A DNA stretch of 64,000 nt from G963704535 sp963704535. Its GTDB lineage: Bacteria; Chloroflexota; Chloroflexia; Chloroflexales; Roseiflexaceae. This document shows positions 35,513 to 46,137 of this stretch, one piece after another; position 1 is the stretch's first letter; each line of letters begins with the position of its first letter. The notes below the pieces were generated by a model that ran no database searches, was not told the origin of the DNA, and was given only the letters and a program-made list of their open reading frames with translations. A program made the translations under genes and the position numbers. The stretch covers positions 6,200,001 to 6,264,000 of the forward strand of contig OY969916.1 in NCBI GenBank assembly GCA_963704535.1, given 5' to 3'.

Positions 35513-37202
35513 GCTGCTCCTCGCCGTCCGGCGCCGGCCCAGGCGCGCCGCCGAGCCAGGGCACCTCGGCGAGCAGATGGCGTAGTAAGGTCTCCGGGTC
35601 CGGCTGGGTCGCCGGTCGCACGGCCTCGACGACCCCGGCGGCCTGCGGCGCGACGGCGCGAATATCGCGCAGCCGCGCCACCAGGTAGACCAGCGCCGAG
35701 AGCACCAGCATCAGCGCGGCGACAGCGATCGAAGGCAAGCTGGTGACCTGCCGGTGCGCCGAGTCGCTGGCCGCCAGCCCGACCCACGGCCAGACATTGA
35801 TATCGCCGTAGGGCGTCAGCCCACCCTGGAGCTGCGCCACCACCGGCGCGATCAGCCAGCGCACCAGCGGCGCCGACCCGACGCCCAATACCACACTCAG
35901 GGCCGCGCCCACCGCAAGCGACTGGCGCGCGGCGGGCCTCGGCGCGTGGCTCATGGCCGTCGTCAGCGCGTTCAGCAGCGTGACGAGCCAGGCCACGCCG
36001 GCCAGCAGCGTGACCCCGCCCGCTGCTGCGGCGCCCACCAGCATCCACGCCGCCACAAACGGCGCCGTCAGCGGGACCGCGCCAGAAACCAGCCAGCTCA
36101 TCGCAGTGGTCCATCCATCGTTGCCGAGATCCTGGTCGTCAGCCGCCCGTGGTTGGCCTGGCTCCAGCGTGTCCGGTTGACCTCCGGTCGCTGATCGCCG
36201 GATCAGCACTAAATAAGCCAGCATCCCATAGCAGCCGGCCGCGATCCCGGCGCTGGTGCCAAGCCCCAGCCCGGCCAGCGTCAGCCCCAGGTAGCTCACT
36301 ATGATTCGCGCGCTGCGTGCCGGCTCGTGCGGGTGGGTCAGCGCCGACGTAGCGCTCCAGAGCGCCGCAGCGCCGCCCAGCAGCAGCGTCGCGAATGACC
36401 ATCCGTCGTTCCAGGGGCCGAGGCTGTAGAGGCGGACGAGCGGGTAGAGCCAGGCGATGCGGAGTAGGTCATTCACGTGAGAGGGAAATTGAGAATTGAG
36501 CATTGAGAATTGAGCATTGAGAACCGCTGCCAGCAGCACAAACCAGAATACAAAGCTGTCGAGCGCGACGCCGGCCAGCCGGTCATCATACCGCAGCGCC
36601 CCGCGCAGTGCCAGCGTGCCATAGCCGATGAGCAGGCATGTGGCGGCCAGCAGCCCCGGCGCAGCCGTCACCACGTACCTGAGCGCCTTGCCGAGCGAGT
36701 GTAGAAACCTCCGCCAGTCCAGCGAGAGTGTCGCCGGCGAGTGCGGGCGGGGCGGGAGCGTGAGCAGCGCAAGGATCATGTACGCGCCGACGATGACCGG
36801 CACCAGCGTCGTAACATACGCCACAACCAGCACCCCAATCCCCACCACCAACCTGTAGGGCGGCCCCTCCGTGGGCGCCCTCACCACGGACGCCACCACC
36901 ACGGACGCCACCACCACGGGCGTGTCGGCGGTCGGCGGCCCCTCCGTGGGCGCCCTCACCACGGACGCCGTCACCACCGGCGCGTCGGGGAGCGACCGCC
37001 CCTCCGATCCCACGAGCACGGCGAGCGCCACGCCGGCCAGCGTCGCGAAGATAAAGAACGCGCTCAACGCATCGACGCGTAGCACCGCCGTCGGCTGCGC
37101 GGGCGTATCGTGGACATACCACAATAGCGCCAGCGCGCCGAGCACACCTCCGGCGGCCAGCAGCGTGCGCCAGTGATACCAAAGCCATCTGAAAAAGCGC
37201 AT
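35496..37202 (-). CDS. NuoL/NuoM-like membrane protein with repeat-derived insertions
   Basis: This protein of about 568 residues starts MRFFRWLWYHWRTLL; a TTG at 37223 is another possible start. About 14 hydrophobic helices are visible. VDALSAFFIFATLAGVALAVLVG and IAWLYPLVRLYSLGPWNDGWSFATLLLGGAAALW recall antiporter-type complex I subunits. The rest is too divergent to prove it. Two stretches are repeat-derived: VRAPTEGPPTADTPVVVASV (36852-37010) and NAQFSMLNSQF (36478-36534). No other complex I genes are present. Confidence 0.5.
   Translation of the reverse strand: MRFFRWLWYHWRTLLAAGGVLGALALLWYVHDTPAQPTAVLRVDALSAFFIFATLAGVALAVLVGSEGRSLPDAPVVTASVVRAPTEGPPTADTPVVVASVVVASVVRAPTEGPPYRLVVGIGVLVVAYVTTLVPVIVGAYMILALLTLPPRPHSPATLSLDWRRFLHSLGKALRYVVTAAPGLLAATCLLIGYGTLALRGALRYDDRLAGVALDSFVFWFVLLAAVLNAQFSMLNSQFPSHVNDLLRIAWLYPLVRLYSLGPWNDGWSFATLLLGGAAALWSATSALTHPHEPARSARIIVSYLGLTLAGLGLGTSAGIAAGCYGMLAYLVLIRRSATGGQPDTLEPGQPRAADDQDLGNDGWTTAMSWLVSGAVPLTAPFVAAWMLVGAAAAGGVTLLAGVAWLVTLLNALTTAMSHAPRPAARQSLAVGAALSVVLGVGSAPLVRWLIAPVVAQLQGGLTPYGDINVWPWVGLAASDSAHRQVTSLPSIAVAALMLVLSALVYLVARLRDIRAVAPQAAGVVEAVRPATQPDPETLLRHLLAEVPWLGGAPGPAPDGEEQRGDGE
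36478..36534. repeat. in-frame heptamer repeat (ATTGAGA/ATTGAGC)
   Basis: Four ATTGAG(A/C) heptamers sit inside the NuoL-like gene and read NAQFSMLNSQF on the coding strand. The same word occurs in frame at 40078-40165 and 47315-47333. Confidence 0.75.
36852..37010. repeat. in-frame copy of the GTAGGGC/CTCCGTGG repeat with GGACGCCACCAC iterations
   Basis: CTGTAGGGCGGCCCCTCCGT is followed by alternating CACCACGGACGCC units and a second CGGCCCCTCCGTGGGCGC. It is read on the coding strand as VVRAPTEGPPT...VVRAPTEGPPYRL. Related sequences are at 28783, 41643 and 47340. Confidence 0.7.
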
Positions 37203-37372
37203 TCCCCAGGTCTCGTATGACAATTAGCCCTGATCCGCGTCGGCCCATCATAGCCTGAAGCGTAGGGATGTGTCAACGCCGCGCCGTTTGACTTCCCGCC
37301 CCACACGCACTACACTGACCCGCTTAAGGACGCCGGTCCAGAGTCCAGGATCAAGAAGGGTAGGAGGACGCC

Positions 37373-38056
37373 ATGCCCGCCGACTACGATATCATCACCT
37401 TCGACTGCTATGGGACGCTGATCGACTGGGATCGCGGGATCGGCGATGCCCTGGCCGCAGCGGCCCGCGAGGCCGGCGTCACGCTCGACCCGACGCAGGC
37501 GCTCGACGCCTATCACGCCGTCGAGCCGGCTGTCCAGGCCGCCGAGTATCGCCCCTACCACGAGGTGCTGGCCGAAACCGCCCGCCAGGTCGCCGCGCGC
37601 CTCGGCTGGGCTATCAGCGAGGAAGCGGCGCAGCGCTTCGCGTCGAGCCTGCCGGCATGGCCGCCATTCCCGGACACCGACGCGGCGCTCAACCGCCTGA
37701 CTGCGGCCGGCTACCACCTGGGAATCCTGTCGAACGTCGATGACGACCTGCTGCGGGGAACGCTGGATCACTTCAGCGCGCCGATCGACCTGATCGTCAC
37801 CGCCCAGCAGGTTCGCTCCTACAAGCCGGCGCATGGCCACTTCCTGGCCGCGCGCGAGCGGATCGGCGGGCTGCGCTGGCTGCACGCCGCCCAAAGTCAT
37901 TTTCATGATGTCGTGCCGGCCTCCGAGCTGGGCTTGCCGACCGTGTGGGTCAATCGCAAGCGCGAGCCGTTGCCGGCCGACGGCCCGGCCCCGCTCGCCG
38001 AGGTCGCGACGATGGCCGAGCTTGCCGATTGGCTGCTGGCCAGAAACAAAGCATAA
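37373..38056 (+). CDS. HAD-superfamily hydrolase (haloacid dehalogenase type II-like)
   Basis: This 227-residue protein starts MPADYDIITFDCYGTLIDWD. The nucleophile Asp is in FDCYGTLIDW, the Ser/Asn motif in GILSNVDDD, and Lys in VRSYKPAHGHF. Asp/Glu acidic residues follow, though the fourth motif (HAAQSHFHDVVPASELG) has HDVV in place of the usual DD. TAGGAGG precedes the ATG. Members of this group include 2-haloacid dehalogenases and phosphatases; the substrate is unknown. Confidence 0.82.
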   Translation: MPADYDIITFDCYGTLIDWDRGIGDALAAAAREAGVTLDPTQALDAYHAVEPAVQAAEYRPYHEVLAETARQVAARLGWAISEEAAQRFASSLPAWPPFPDTDAALNRLTAAGYHLGILSNVDDDLLRGTLDHFSAPIDLIVTAQQVRSYKPAHGHFLAARERIGGLRWLHAAQSHFHDVVPASELGLPTVWVNRKREPLPADGPAPLAEVATMAELADWLLARNKA

Positions 38057-38118
38057 GAGATTGTCTGAAAAGGGGGTTTGAGGGGGGTCCCCCTCTGTCT
38101 CCCCCTACTCACATTGTA
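38057..38118. repeat. GAGGGG-type palindromic repeat
   Basis: GAGATTGTCTGAAAAGGGGG, TTTGAGGGGGGTCCCCCTC and TCCCCCTACTCACATTGTAAAGT form a copy in reverse orientation. It lies just after the HAD stop codon and may terminate it. Confidence 0.65.
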
Positions 38119-38173
38119 AAGTAGAATGGCGTCACCAGAAACCTTGTCTAAAGCAATGGATGGAGGTCGTGCG

Positions 38174-38842
38174 ATGAAAGCCAGCAGCCACTTTCGCAAC
38201 GGCGATACGGTTATCGTCAAATCCCCTGGTCTCGATCCCGACCTGGGAATCTCTATTGGCGGATGGCAAGGAACCATCTCGGATATCAGCGACGAGTACA
38301 ACACGGTGTGTGTTGATTGGGATAGTCTCACCTTGCAGGCTATGCCGAGTTCCGTCATTGCCGCCTGTGAAGAGAAGGGCCTGGCATGGAACCAGATGTA
38401 TCTTGAAGTGACGGAGGTCGAAGCGGCGCCGGCGCGAGATACGCCAGAAGTGGTAGCCGAGATGGTCGCCAAACTGGAAGCACAACACATGTGGAGCCAT
38501 TTGGGCGACGAAGGCGCGCGCATTCAAGCGATCATTGGTGCGGTTGATCCCGACGATGAATGGGCGATACTTGAAGCCTGGGATAGCCATCTGCGAGGCG
38601 TTTTGCGGTTTCCGTTCGGGGCGGAAATTGCTGAATTTCAAGAGCGTGGCCCACTGCGCACTGGTGAGCAGCTCGTAGTACAGGCCATTACCGACATCGA
38701 CGATTTGCGCGGTGTGATAGTGAAAGTCTCTCATCGACGGGGAACCTATCATTTTCCGCTCTGTGACCTGGAAGTGACCGAGAAGAGATCGTCTAATTAC
38801 TCTGAGGTTCGAGCATACGTGGTCTGGTTTGCGAATCGGTGA
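38174..38842 (+). CDS. protein of unknown function with GWQG motif
   Basis: This 222-residue protein starts MKASSHFRNGDTVIVKSPG; GGAGG lies seven bases before the ATG. The first 60 residues, with VKSPGLDPDLGISIGGWQGTI and VDWDSLTLQAMP, suggest a small SH3-like barrel repeated later (LVVQAITDIDDLRGVIVKVSHRRG). Similar proteins are sometimes labelled calcium-binding, but I see no EF-hand. Coding GC is lower than in the neighbours, which suggests transfer. Confidence 0.55.
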   Translation: MKASSHFRNGDTVIVKSPGLDPDLGISIGGWQGTISDISDEYNTVCVDWDSLTLQAMPSSVIAACEEKGLAWNQMYLEVTEVEAAPARDTPEVVAEMVAKLEAQHMWSHLGDEGARIQAIIGAVDPDDEWAILEAWDSHLRGVLRFPFGAEIAEFQERGPLRTGEQLVVQAITDIDDLRGVIVKVSHRRGTYHFPLCDLEVTEKRSSNYSEVRAYVVWFANR

Positions 38843-38908
38843 CACTAGCTCTCTTCCCACTCCTGGCAACGTTCTTGCTTTTTTAAAGCCGGGAGAGGAG
38901 AAGGATCA

Positions 38909-39682
38909 ATGGACAACCGGCGCTCGTCGTTCAAGAGCACTCGTGGTGGGACCGTCGTGGCCATCATGCTGCTGGTCGTCGCCGGCCTGGGGCTCTCGGC
39001 GCTGATCGTTCGCTTCGACGAGTTTGCCGGGCGCCAGCCCGCGACGCCGAGCGCCGTCGCTGCCGAGCCGACCGTGCCCGTTCCGCCGACGGCGACACCC
39101 ATGCCGACGGCGACATCTACACCAACACCCACCGCCACGCCCACAGCTACGCCCTCGCCTACCGCCACGCCCACATCAGTACCCACAGCTACACCCTCGC
39201 CCACCGCTACTCTGCCTCCCCCGGCCGCGCCGACAGCGCCGACCACGAACGCGCAGGCGCCGCAGGGCGTCGACGCCGAGGCGCAGAAGGCCGGGCTGCT
39301 GGAACTGGTAAATCAGCTCCGCGTGAGCAACGGGTGCCAGCCGCTCCAGCTTGAAGCGCGGCTCCAGCAGGCCGCCCAGGCCCACACCGAGGATATGCGC
39401 GACCACCGCACGCTCGACCATGTTGGCAGCGATGGGGCGACCTACCGCCAGCGGCTGGAGCGAACCGGCTACCCATTCCAGCGCTACGGCGAGAATATCA
39501 CCAACTGGTTCGCGACGCCGCAGGATGTGATGCAGCAGTGGACCGAGGGGCCGGAGATTCCCGATGGCCCGCACCGCAAGAATATCTTGAACTGCCTGTA
39601 TACCGAGGCCGGGATCGGGCTGGCCTACCGCGACGATGGCGTCCCATACTGGGCGCTGGACCTGGCGAACCGAAAAGAGTAG
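38909..39682 (+). CDS. membrane-anchored CAP/SCP-domain protein
   Basis: This 257-residue protein starts MDNRRSSFKSTRGGTVVAIM. One signal-anchor helix (VVAIMLLVVAGLGLSALIV) is followed by a Thr/Pro linker of about 75 residues made of TPTATP repeats, then a CAP domain: LLELVNQLRVSNGCQPLQL, HTEDMRDHRTLDHVGSDG, YGENI and GPHRKNILNCLYTEAGIGLAY. The His and Glu positions of the CAP cavity are present. It is likely extracellular, tethered to the membrane. Confidence 0.83.
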   Translation: MDNRRSSFKSTRGGTVVAIMLLVVAGLGLSALIVRFDEFAGRQPATPSAVAAEPTVPVPPTATPMPTATSTPTPTATPTATPSPTATPTSVPTATPSPTATLPPPAAPTAPTTNAQAPQGVDAEAQKAGLLELVNQLRVSNGCQPLQLEARLQQAAQAHTEDMRDHRTLDHVGSDGATYRQRLERTGYPFQRYGENITNWFATPQDVMQQWTEGPEIPDGPHRKNILNCLYTEAGIGLAYRDDGVPYWALDLANRKE

Positions 39683-39690
39683 CTCTACTT

Positions 39691-39782
39691 TGTTGCTTCG
39701 CCGGTTTTGTGCTATACTGCGGCGCAGTAGAAGGCCATAAAATGCGGCCTTCGTCCCTGGGTGGGACGAGGGCGTTTTTGTT
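39691..39782 (+). promoter_or_regulatory. sigma70-type promoter and two-hairpin leader
   Basis: TTGTTG and TATACT are separated by 17 bases (39691-39719). The leader then forms GAAGGCC/GGCCTTC and CGTCCC/GGGACG hairpins in tandem, followed by GAGGGCGTTTTTGTT just before the methyltransferase ATG. The second hairpin with the T5 run resembles an attenuator. I recognise no riboswitch class. Confidence 0.55.
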
Positions 39783-40667
39783 ATGACGGCTACGGTGGCA
39801 CCAATCTATGACGGATATGCGCCCATTTATGACCTGATCGGGCAGGGGCACTTCGGCGCACGATTGGCCGAAGCGATGCTGCGGCGGCTGCGCGAGCGCG
39901 GCACCCCGGCGCGGCGCGTGTTGGACCTGGCTTGCGGCGGTGGGACGGCGGCGTTGGTCTTCGCGGCGGGTGGCGCGCAGGTCGTCGGCGTGGACCGCTC
40001 GGGCGCGATGCTGGGCATCGCGCAGGGCCGGGCGCGGGACGCCGGGCTCGATCTGACATTTGTCCAGGCCGACATTCGCGAATTGAAAATTGAAAATGAA
40101 ACATTGAGAATTGATCGTGCTCCGATGGATCATTCTCAATTCTCAATTCTCAATTCTCAATTTGATCTGGTGGTTTGCTTCGGCAGCCTGAACTACGCGA
40201 CCGGGGACGACGACTTGGGCCGGGTCTTTGGCGACGTCGCGGCGGCACTGCGGCCTGGTGGCGGCCTGGTCTTCGACCTCACCGCCGAGGCTGAGTACAC
40301 CACCTGGGACGAGCGCGACATCGTGACCTACGATAGCCGTGACTGCCTGGTCTACAATCAGTTGAGCTACAATGGGGCGGCGCGAGTGGCAACCAGGCGG
40401 ATCGTCTGGCTCGTGCGCGAGACGGAGCTGTGGTGGCGCGGCGAGGAGAGCCATGTCGAGCGGGCCTGGAGCGACGGGGAAGTTCGCGCCGCGCTGGAAA
40501 GCGCCGGGCTTGAACTAGAGTCGCTGCTCACGCCGGAGGGCGCGGAGGCAGGGGAAGCGGCGCCGCAGGTTGTCTACCTGGCGCGAAAGGGGGAATTTGA
40601 GAGGGCTGCCCCCCAAGAATCCCCTTCCACAAATGACAACGGACAACGGACAACTGACAAGCGATAG
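39783..40667 (+). CDS. class I SAM-dependent methyltransferase with repeat insertion
   Basis: This 294-residue protein starts MTATVAPIYDGYAPIYDLIG. Motif I is VLDLACGGGTAALVFA, followed by VVGVDRSGAML; motif II-III is TFVQADIREL. Between this and motif IV (FDLVVCFGSLNYATGDDD) about 28 residues are encoded by heptamer repeats (40078-40165). Later LRPGGGLVFDL is seen. The last 30 codons are also repeat-derived (KGEFERAAPQESPSTNDNGQ). Without the inserts the protein would have the usual length of about 240. Confidence 0.78.
   Translation: MTATVAPIYDGYAPIYDLIGQGHFGARLAEAMLRRLRERGTPARRVLDLACGGGTAALVFAAGGAQVVGVDRSGAMLGIAQGRARDAGLDLTFVQADIRELKIENETLRIDRAPMDHSQFSILNSQFDLVVCFGSLNYATGDDDLGRVFGDVAAALRPGGGLVFDLTAEAEYTTWDERDIVTYDSRDCLVYNQLSYNGAARVATRRIVWLVRETELWWRGEESHVERAWSDGEVRAALESAGLELESLLTPEGAEAGEAAPQVVYLARKGEFERAAPQESPSTNDNGQRTTDKR
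40078..40165. repeat. in-frame heptamer repeat hairpin inside methyltransferase gene
   Basis: GAATTGAAAATTGAAAATGA and TTGAGAATTGATC on the left are answered by four ATTCTCA heptamers on the right. They form a hairpin inside the reading frame without breaking it. The encoded peptide is KIENETLRIDRAPMDHSQFS-like and lies between methyltransferase motifs. Confidence 0.78.
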
Positions 40668-40677
40668 ATCTGGACCA

Positions 40678-41127
40678 ATGATGCGTTCACATGTTCATCA
40701 GCCTACCGATGCCCCGGACGCGGCACGCCCCAGAGCGTCGCGCACGGCGTCCGACGTGCTGGGCTTCTTCTATGGGCTGTGGTCGTTCTCGGCGCTCGGC
40801 CGCTCGTCCTACGAGTACCTTTTCAAACAAACCGACAACCTGGTGCCGGCACACCTCTCGACCTTTGTCGGCGCGCTGTACATCTTCATCATCGTCGGGC
40901 TGCGGCGGCGCTCGCCGCGCTGGTGGTGGATCACGCTGCTGCTGCTGCTGGTCGAGCTGGCCGGCGTGCTGATCGTCGGGACGCTCGATGTCGTCTGGCA
41001 CCCGTTTCCCTACGCGACGGTCTGGTCGAACTATGGCATCGGCTACTTTTTTATGCCGCTGCTGCTGCCGTTTGTGGGGCTAGCCTGGCTGCTGAAGCGC
41101 GAGACGCGGGCGGCGTACGGGATTTGA
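40678..41127 (+). CDS. integral membrane protein of unknown function
   Basis: This 149-residue protein starts MMRSHVHQPTDAPDAAR. Four hydrophobic helices are visible (LGFFYGLWSFSAL, LSTFVGALYIFIIVGL, WWITLLLLLVELAGVLIVG, GIGYFFMPLLLPFVGLAWLL). It resembles small uncharacterised actinobacterial and Chloroflexi membrane proteins with the W(H/N)P...TVWS motif. I assign no function. Confidence 0.6.
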   Translation: MMRSHVHQPTDAPDAARPRASRTASDVLGFFYGLWSFSALGRSSYEYLFKQTDNLVPAHLSTFVGALYIFIIVGLRRRSPRWWWITLLLLLVELAGVLIVGTLDVVWHPFPYATVWSNYGIGYFFMPLLLPFVGLAWLLKRETRAAYGI

Positions 41128-41190
41128 GTTCCTGTCTGAGAAGGGGGAGTTTGAGGGGGCCACCCCTCAAGAATCTCTTTCCACCACGCA
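41128..41190. repeat. GAGGGG/CCCCTC palindromic repeat (inverted orientation)
   Basis: CTGTCTGAGAAGGGGGAG, TTTGAGGGGGCCACCCCTCAA and GAATCTCTTTCCACC form a copy between the membrane protein and acetyltransferase genes. Confidence 0.7.
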
Positions 41191-41199
41191 GAGGAAATC

Positions 41200-41649
41200 A
41201 TGGAAGAGTATCACTGGAACCTGGAGGACCCGCCCAAGGGTGAGGACATCCAGTTCCTTGAGAACCAGATCTACGAGTACAATGTCGCTCAGACCGGCTA
41301 TGCCGATGGCCGGCTCCTGGGCATCTTCCTGCGCGACGACGGCGGCGCGATCGTCGCGGGGCTCTACGGCTGGACGTGGGGCGGTTGCCTCCAGGTCCAG
41401 GATGTGTGGGTGCGCGAGGAGCTGCGCGGGCGGGGTTACGGCGCGCGGCTCTTGCTGGCCGCCGAGACCGAGGCGATCGCGAGGGGCTGCCGTCAGGCCC
41501 AGCTTGAGACCCACAGCTTCCAGGCGCCCGAATTCTACCCCAAATATGGGTACGAGGTTGTGGGAGTGATCGAGGGCTACCCACACGGGCATAAGAAATA
41601 TTTTTTCAGGAAAACCCTTGGGTCGGGTGAACGGGTCGAGCACCTGTAG
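41200..41649 (+). CDS. GNAT-family N-acetyltransferase
   Basis: This 149-residue protein starts MEEYHWNLEDPPKGEDIQ. Acetyl-CoA binding motif A is VQDVWVREELRGRGYGARLLLAAE; the later QLETHSFQAPEFYPKYGYEVVGVIEGYP is typical of the family. The last few codons (GSGERVEHL) lead into the GTAGGGC repeat. The acceptor is unknown. Confidence 0.85.
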   Translation: MEEYHWNLEDPPKGEDIQFLENQIYEYNVAQTGYADGRLLGIFLRDDGGAIVAGLYGWTWGGCLQVQDVWVREELRGRGYGARLLLAAETEAIARGCRQAQLETHSFQAPEFYPKYGYEVVGVIEGYPHGHKKYFFRKTLGSGERVEHL

Positions 41650-41725
41650 GGCAGGCCCTCCGTGGCTGCCCCTCCGTGGCCGCCCACGCATCACGTTTCA
41701 CGCTTCACGTTTCACGTTTCATATA
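41643..41725. repeat. GTAGGGC/CTCCGTGG repeat plus ACGTTTC heptamers
   Basis: CTGTAGGGCAGGCCCTCCGT, then GCCCCTCCGTGGCCGCCCAC, then TCACGTTTCACGCTTCACGT with more ACGTTTC units. It begins at the acetyltransferase stop codon and ends 35 bp before leuS. Confidence 0.7.
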
Positions 41726-41759
41726 AATTCAGTCATTGTGCATCGTTCAGGAGCCGGCT

Positions 41760-44463
<2,704 letters not shown>

Positions 44464-44475
44464 ACGGGAACGCCC

Positions 44476-45180
44476 CTAATCAATCAACACCACGTGGATC
44501 TCGCGCGGCCCATGTACCCCCAGCGTCAGCGTCAGCTCGATGTCGGCGGTGCGGCTGGGGCCGCTGATCAGCGTCAGGCTGCTGCTGTCGGCGAAGACAT
44601 CGGGGCCGTAGCGCTCCTTGACGGCGGCGAGCGCCTCGCCCAGGCCGCGCACGAGCTGTGGCACCCGCAGCACCGCGATGTGGACCGGCGCCAGCAGCGA
44701 GGCCAGCCGCCCGCGCCCGGCCCCGCCGCGCACCACCAGCGTCGCGCTCTCGGCGATCCCGATATCGGCGCCCGAGATGCAGACCGGCACTGGGTCGAGC
44801 GCCTGGAGCCGCGCCGCCCGCTCATCGCCGCTGTAGGCCACTTGGCCGCTCATGGCCGTGATCCCAAGTTCGGCCAACAGCGCATCGAGGCCCCGCAGCC
44901 CGATCTGGTCCAGGTCCCACGCGATCACCGCGCCAGCCCCGTGGGCCTGGAGGATGTCGCGGATGACTTCGAGCGCGAACTCGTCATCGGCGCAGCGATG
45001 CGGATGGCCCTCCAGCCGCGCCAGCTCGGCAGCGAACTGGGCCGGGAGATCGTCCTCTGGCGGGTGGACGAACGGCGGAGGCGCGTGGGGCGCCCGCCCA
45101 GCCTCGGCCTCTAGCGCGGCCCGGTTCTTCTCCAGGCTTTGGCGTATCGTGGCGAGCATACGCTCGCGGCTGGTCGTCAT
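44476..45180 (-). CDS. LUD-domain protein (LutC-like)
   Basis: This 234-residue protein starts MTTSRERMLATIRQSLEKNR, after GGGGAAG. It matches LutC/YkgG: AGAVIAWDLDQIGL, then ISGADIGIAESATLVVRGGAGRGRLASLLAPVHIAVL and the C-terminal LISGPSRTADIELTLTLGVHGPREIHVVLID. LutC works with LutA and LutB in lactate oxidation. Those genes are not seen, but a GlcD-GlcE fusion lies 1.7 kb away on the same strand and may share the 2-hydroxy-acid pathway. Confidence 0.87.
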   Translation of the reverse strand: MTTSRERMLATIRQSLEKNRAALEAEAGRAPHAPPPFVHPPEDDLPAQFAAELARLEGHPHRCADDEFALEVIRDILQAHGAGAVIAWDLDQIGLRGLDALLAELGITAMSGQVAYSGDERAARLQALDPVPVCISGADIGIAESATLVVRGGAGRGRLASLLAPVHIAVLRVPQLVRGLGEALAAVKERYGPDVFADSSSLTLISGPSRTADIELTLTLGVHGPREIHVVLID

Positions 45181-45183
45181 AGC

Positions 45184-45350
45184 GAATCTTCCCCGCTCTA
45201 TTGCCTGCGGCAGCAAGGTACTTCACCCATTTTTTCTCGTGGATTTTTGCCCGGTCGGGCAAAAATCCACGAGAAAAGGAAGAAAAAGTACCACTCTGCC
45301 GAAGGCCGAGGCCACACCTCGGAGATAACCGCGTAACTCCTGTTAGTTGA
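45184..45350. repeat. long hairpin repeat family, copy C
   Basis: CCTGCGGCAGCAAGGTACTT leads to the perfect 16-bp stem TCGTGGATTTTTGCCC / GGGCAAAAATCCACGA with the loop GGTC, then AAAAGGAAGAAAAAGTACC and CTCTGCCGAAGGC...GTAACTCCTGTTA, which is shared with copy A. It lies between the LUD and HAD genes. Confidence 0.85.
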
Positions 45351-45362
45351 AAGGTATTGCCT

Positions 45363-46055
45363 TTATAACGTTTCGAGCCACCCCGGCAGTTGACCGATAT
45401 GCTCCAGCTCGACGTACCCCTGCTGGCCGACGTCGTGATCGGCCACGATCTCGTGCTCCCAGGTGACATGGTATGGGATGTACACGGCCCGCCCGCCCAG
45501 CGCGACGACCGGCAAGATATCGGAGCGCAGCGAATTGCCGACCATCAGAAACCGCTGCGGGTCGATCTGGTACCTGGCAAAGAGGGATTGGTAGGTCACA
45601 GTGGTCTTATCGCTCATGATCTCGATCGATCGGAAGTACTCCGCGAGACCTGACTGGGCGATTTTCAACTCCTGATCGAACAGATCGCCTTTGGTGATCA
45701 GCATGAGCGTGTGCGACCGGGCCAGCGCGGGGATCACATCGGCTACGTGGTCCAGCAGCTCGACCGGCGTGGCCACCATCGCCTTGGCCAGGTCGATGAT
45801 CTGCTGAATATCGGTGCCCTTGACCTGGCCGCCGGTCAGCTCGATCGCCGTCTCGATCATCGACAGCGTAAAACTTTTAATCCCATAGCCGAAGTAGCGC
45901 AGATTACGCATCTCGGTCTCATACAGCTCTTTGCCCGCCCACGCGCCGCCCAGGTACGGCGCCAGCAGCGCCCGGAACTGCTCCTGGGTCATGCTGAACA
46001 GGGTTTCGTTATGCCACAGGGTGTCGTCTGCATCAAAGGCGATGATATCAAACAT
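45363..46055 (-). CDS. HAD-superfamily hydrolase
   Basis: This 230-residue protein starts MFDIIAFDADDTLWHNETLF. Motif I is FDADDTLW, motif II is MLITKGD, motif III the Lys in MSDKTTVTY, and motif IV GNSLRSDILPVVALGG. All catalytic residues are present, so a phosphatase-type reaction is likely; the substrate is unknown. The cap is of the helical C1 type. Confidence 0.85.
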   Translation of the reverse strand: MFDIIAFDADDTLWHNETLFSMTQEQFRALLAPYLGGAWAGKELYETEMRNLRYFGYGIKSFTLSMIETAIELTGGQVKGTDIQQIIDLAKAMVATPVELLDHVADVIPALARSHTLMLITKGDLFDQELKIAQSGLAEYFRSIEIMSDKTTVTYQSLFARYQIDPQRFLMVGNSLRSDILPVVALGGRAVYIPYHVTWEHEIVADHDVGQQGYVELEHIGQLPGWLETL

Positions 46056-46087
46056 GATCTGCTCTTTGCTGTGTCGCTCGCGATCGG

Positions 46088-46137
46088 TGGTAGAGAAAAA
46101 GTCTTGAGGGGCAACCCCTCAAACTCCCCTTCCCTAA
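46088..46137. terminator. GAGGGG/CCCCTC palindromic repeat between genes
   Basis: GGTAGAGAAAAAGTCTTGAG, GGGCAACCCCTC and AAACTCCCCTTCCC form a copy between the 3' end of the GlcD-GlcE gene and the start of the HAD gene, where a terminator is expected. The function is inferred. Confidence 0.55.
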
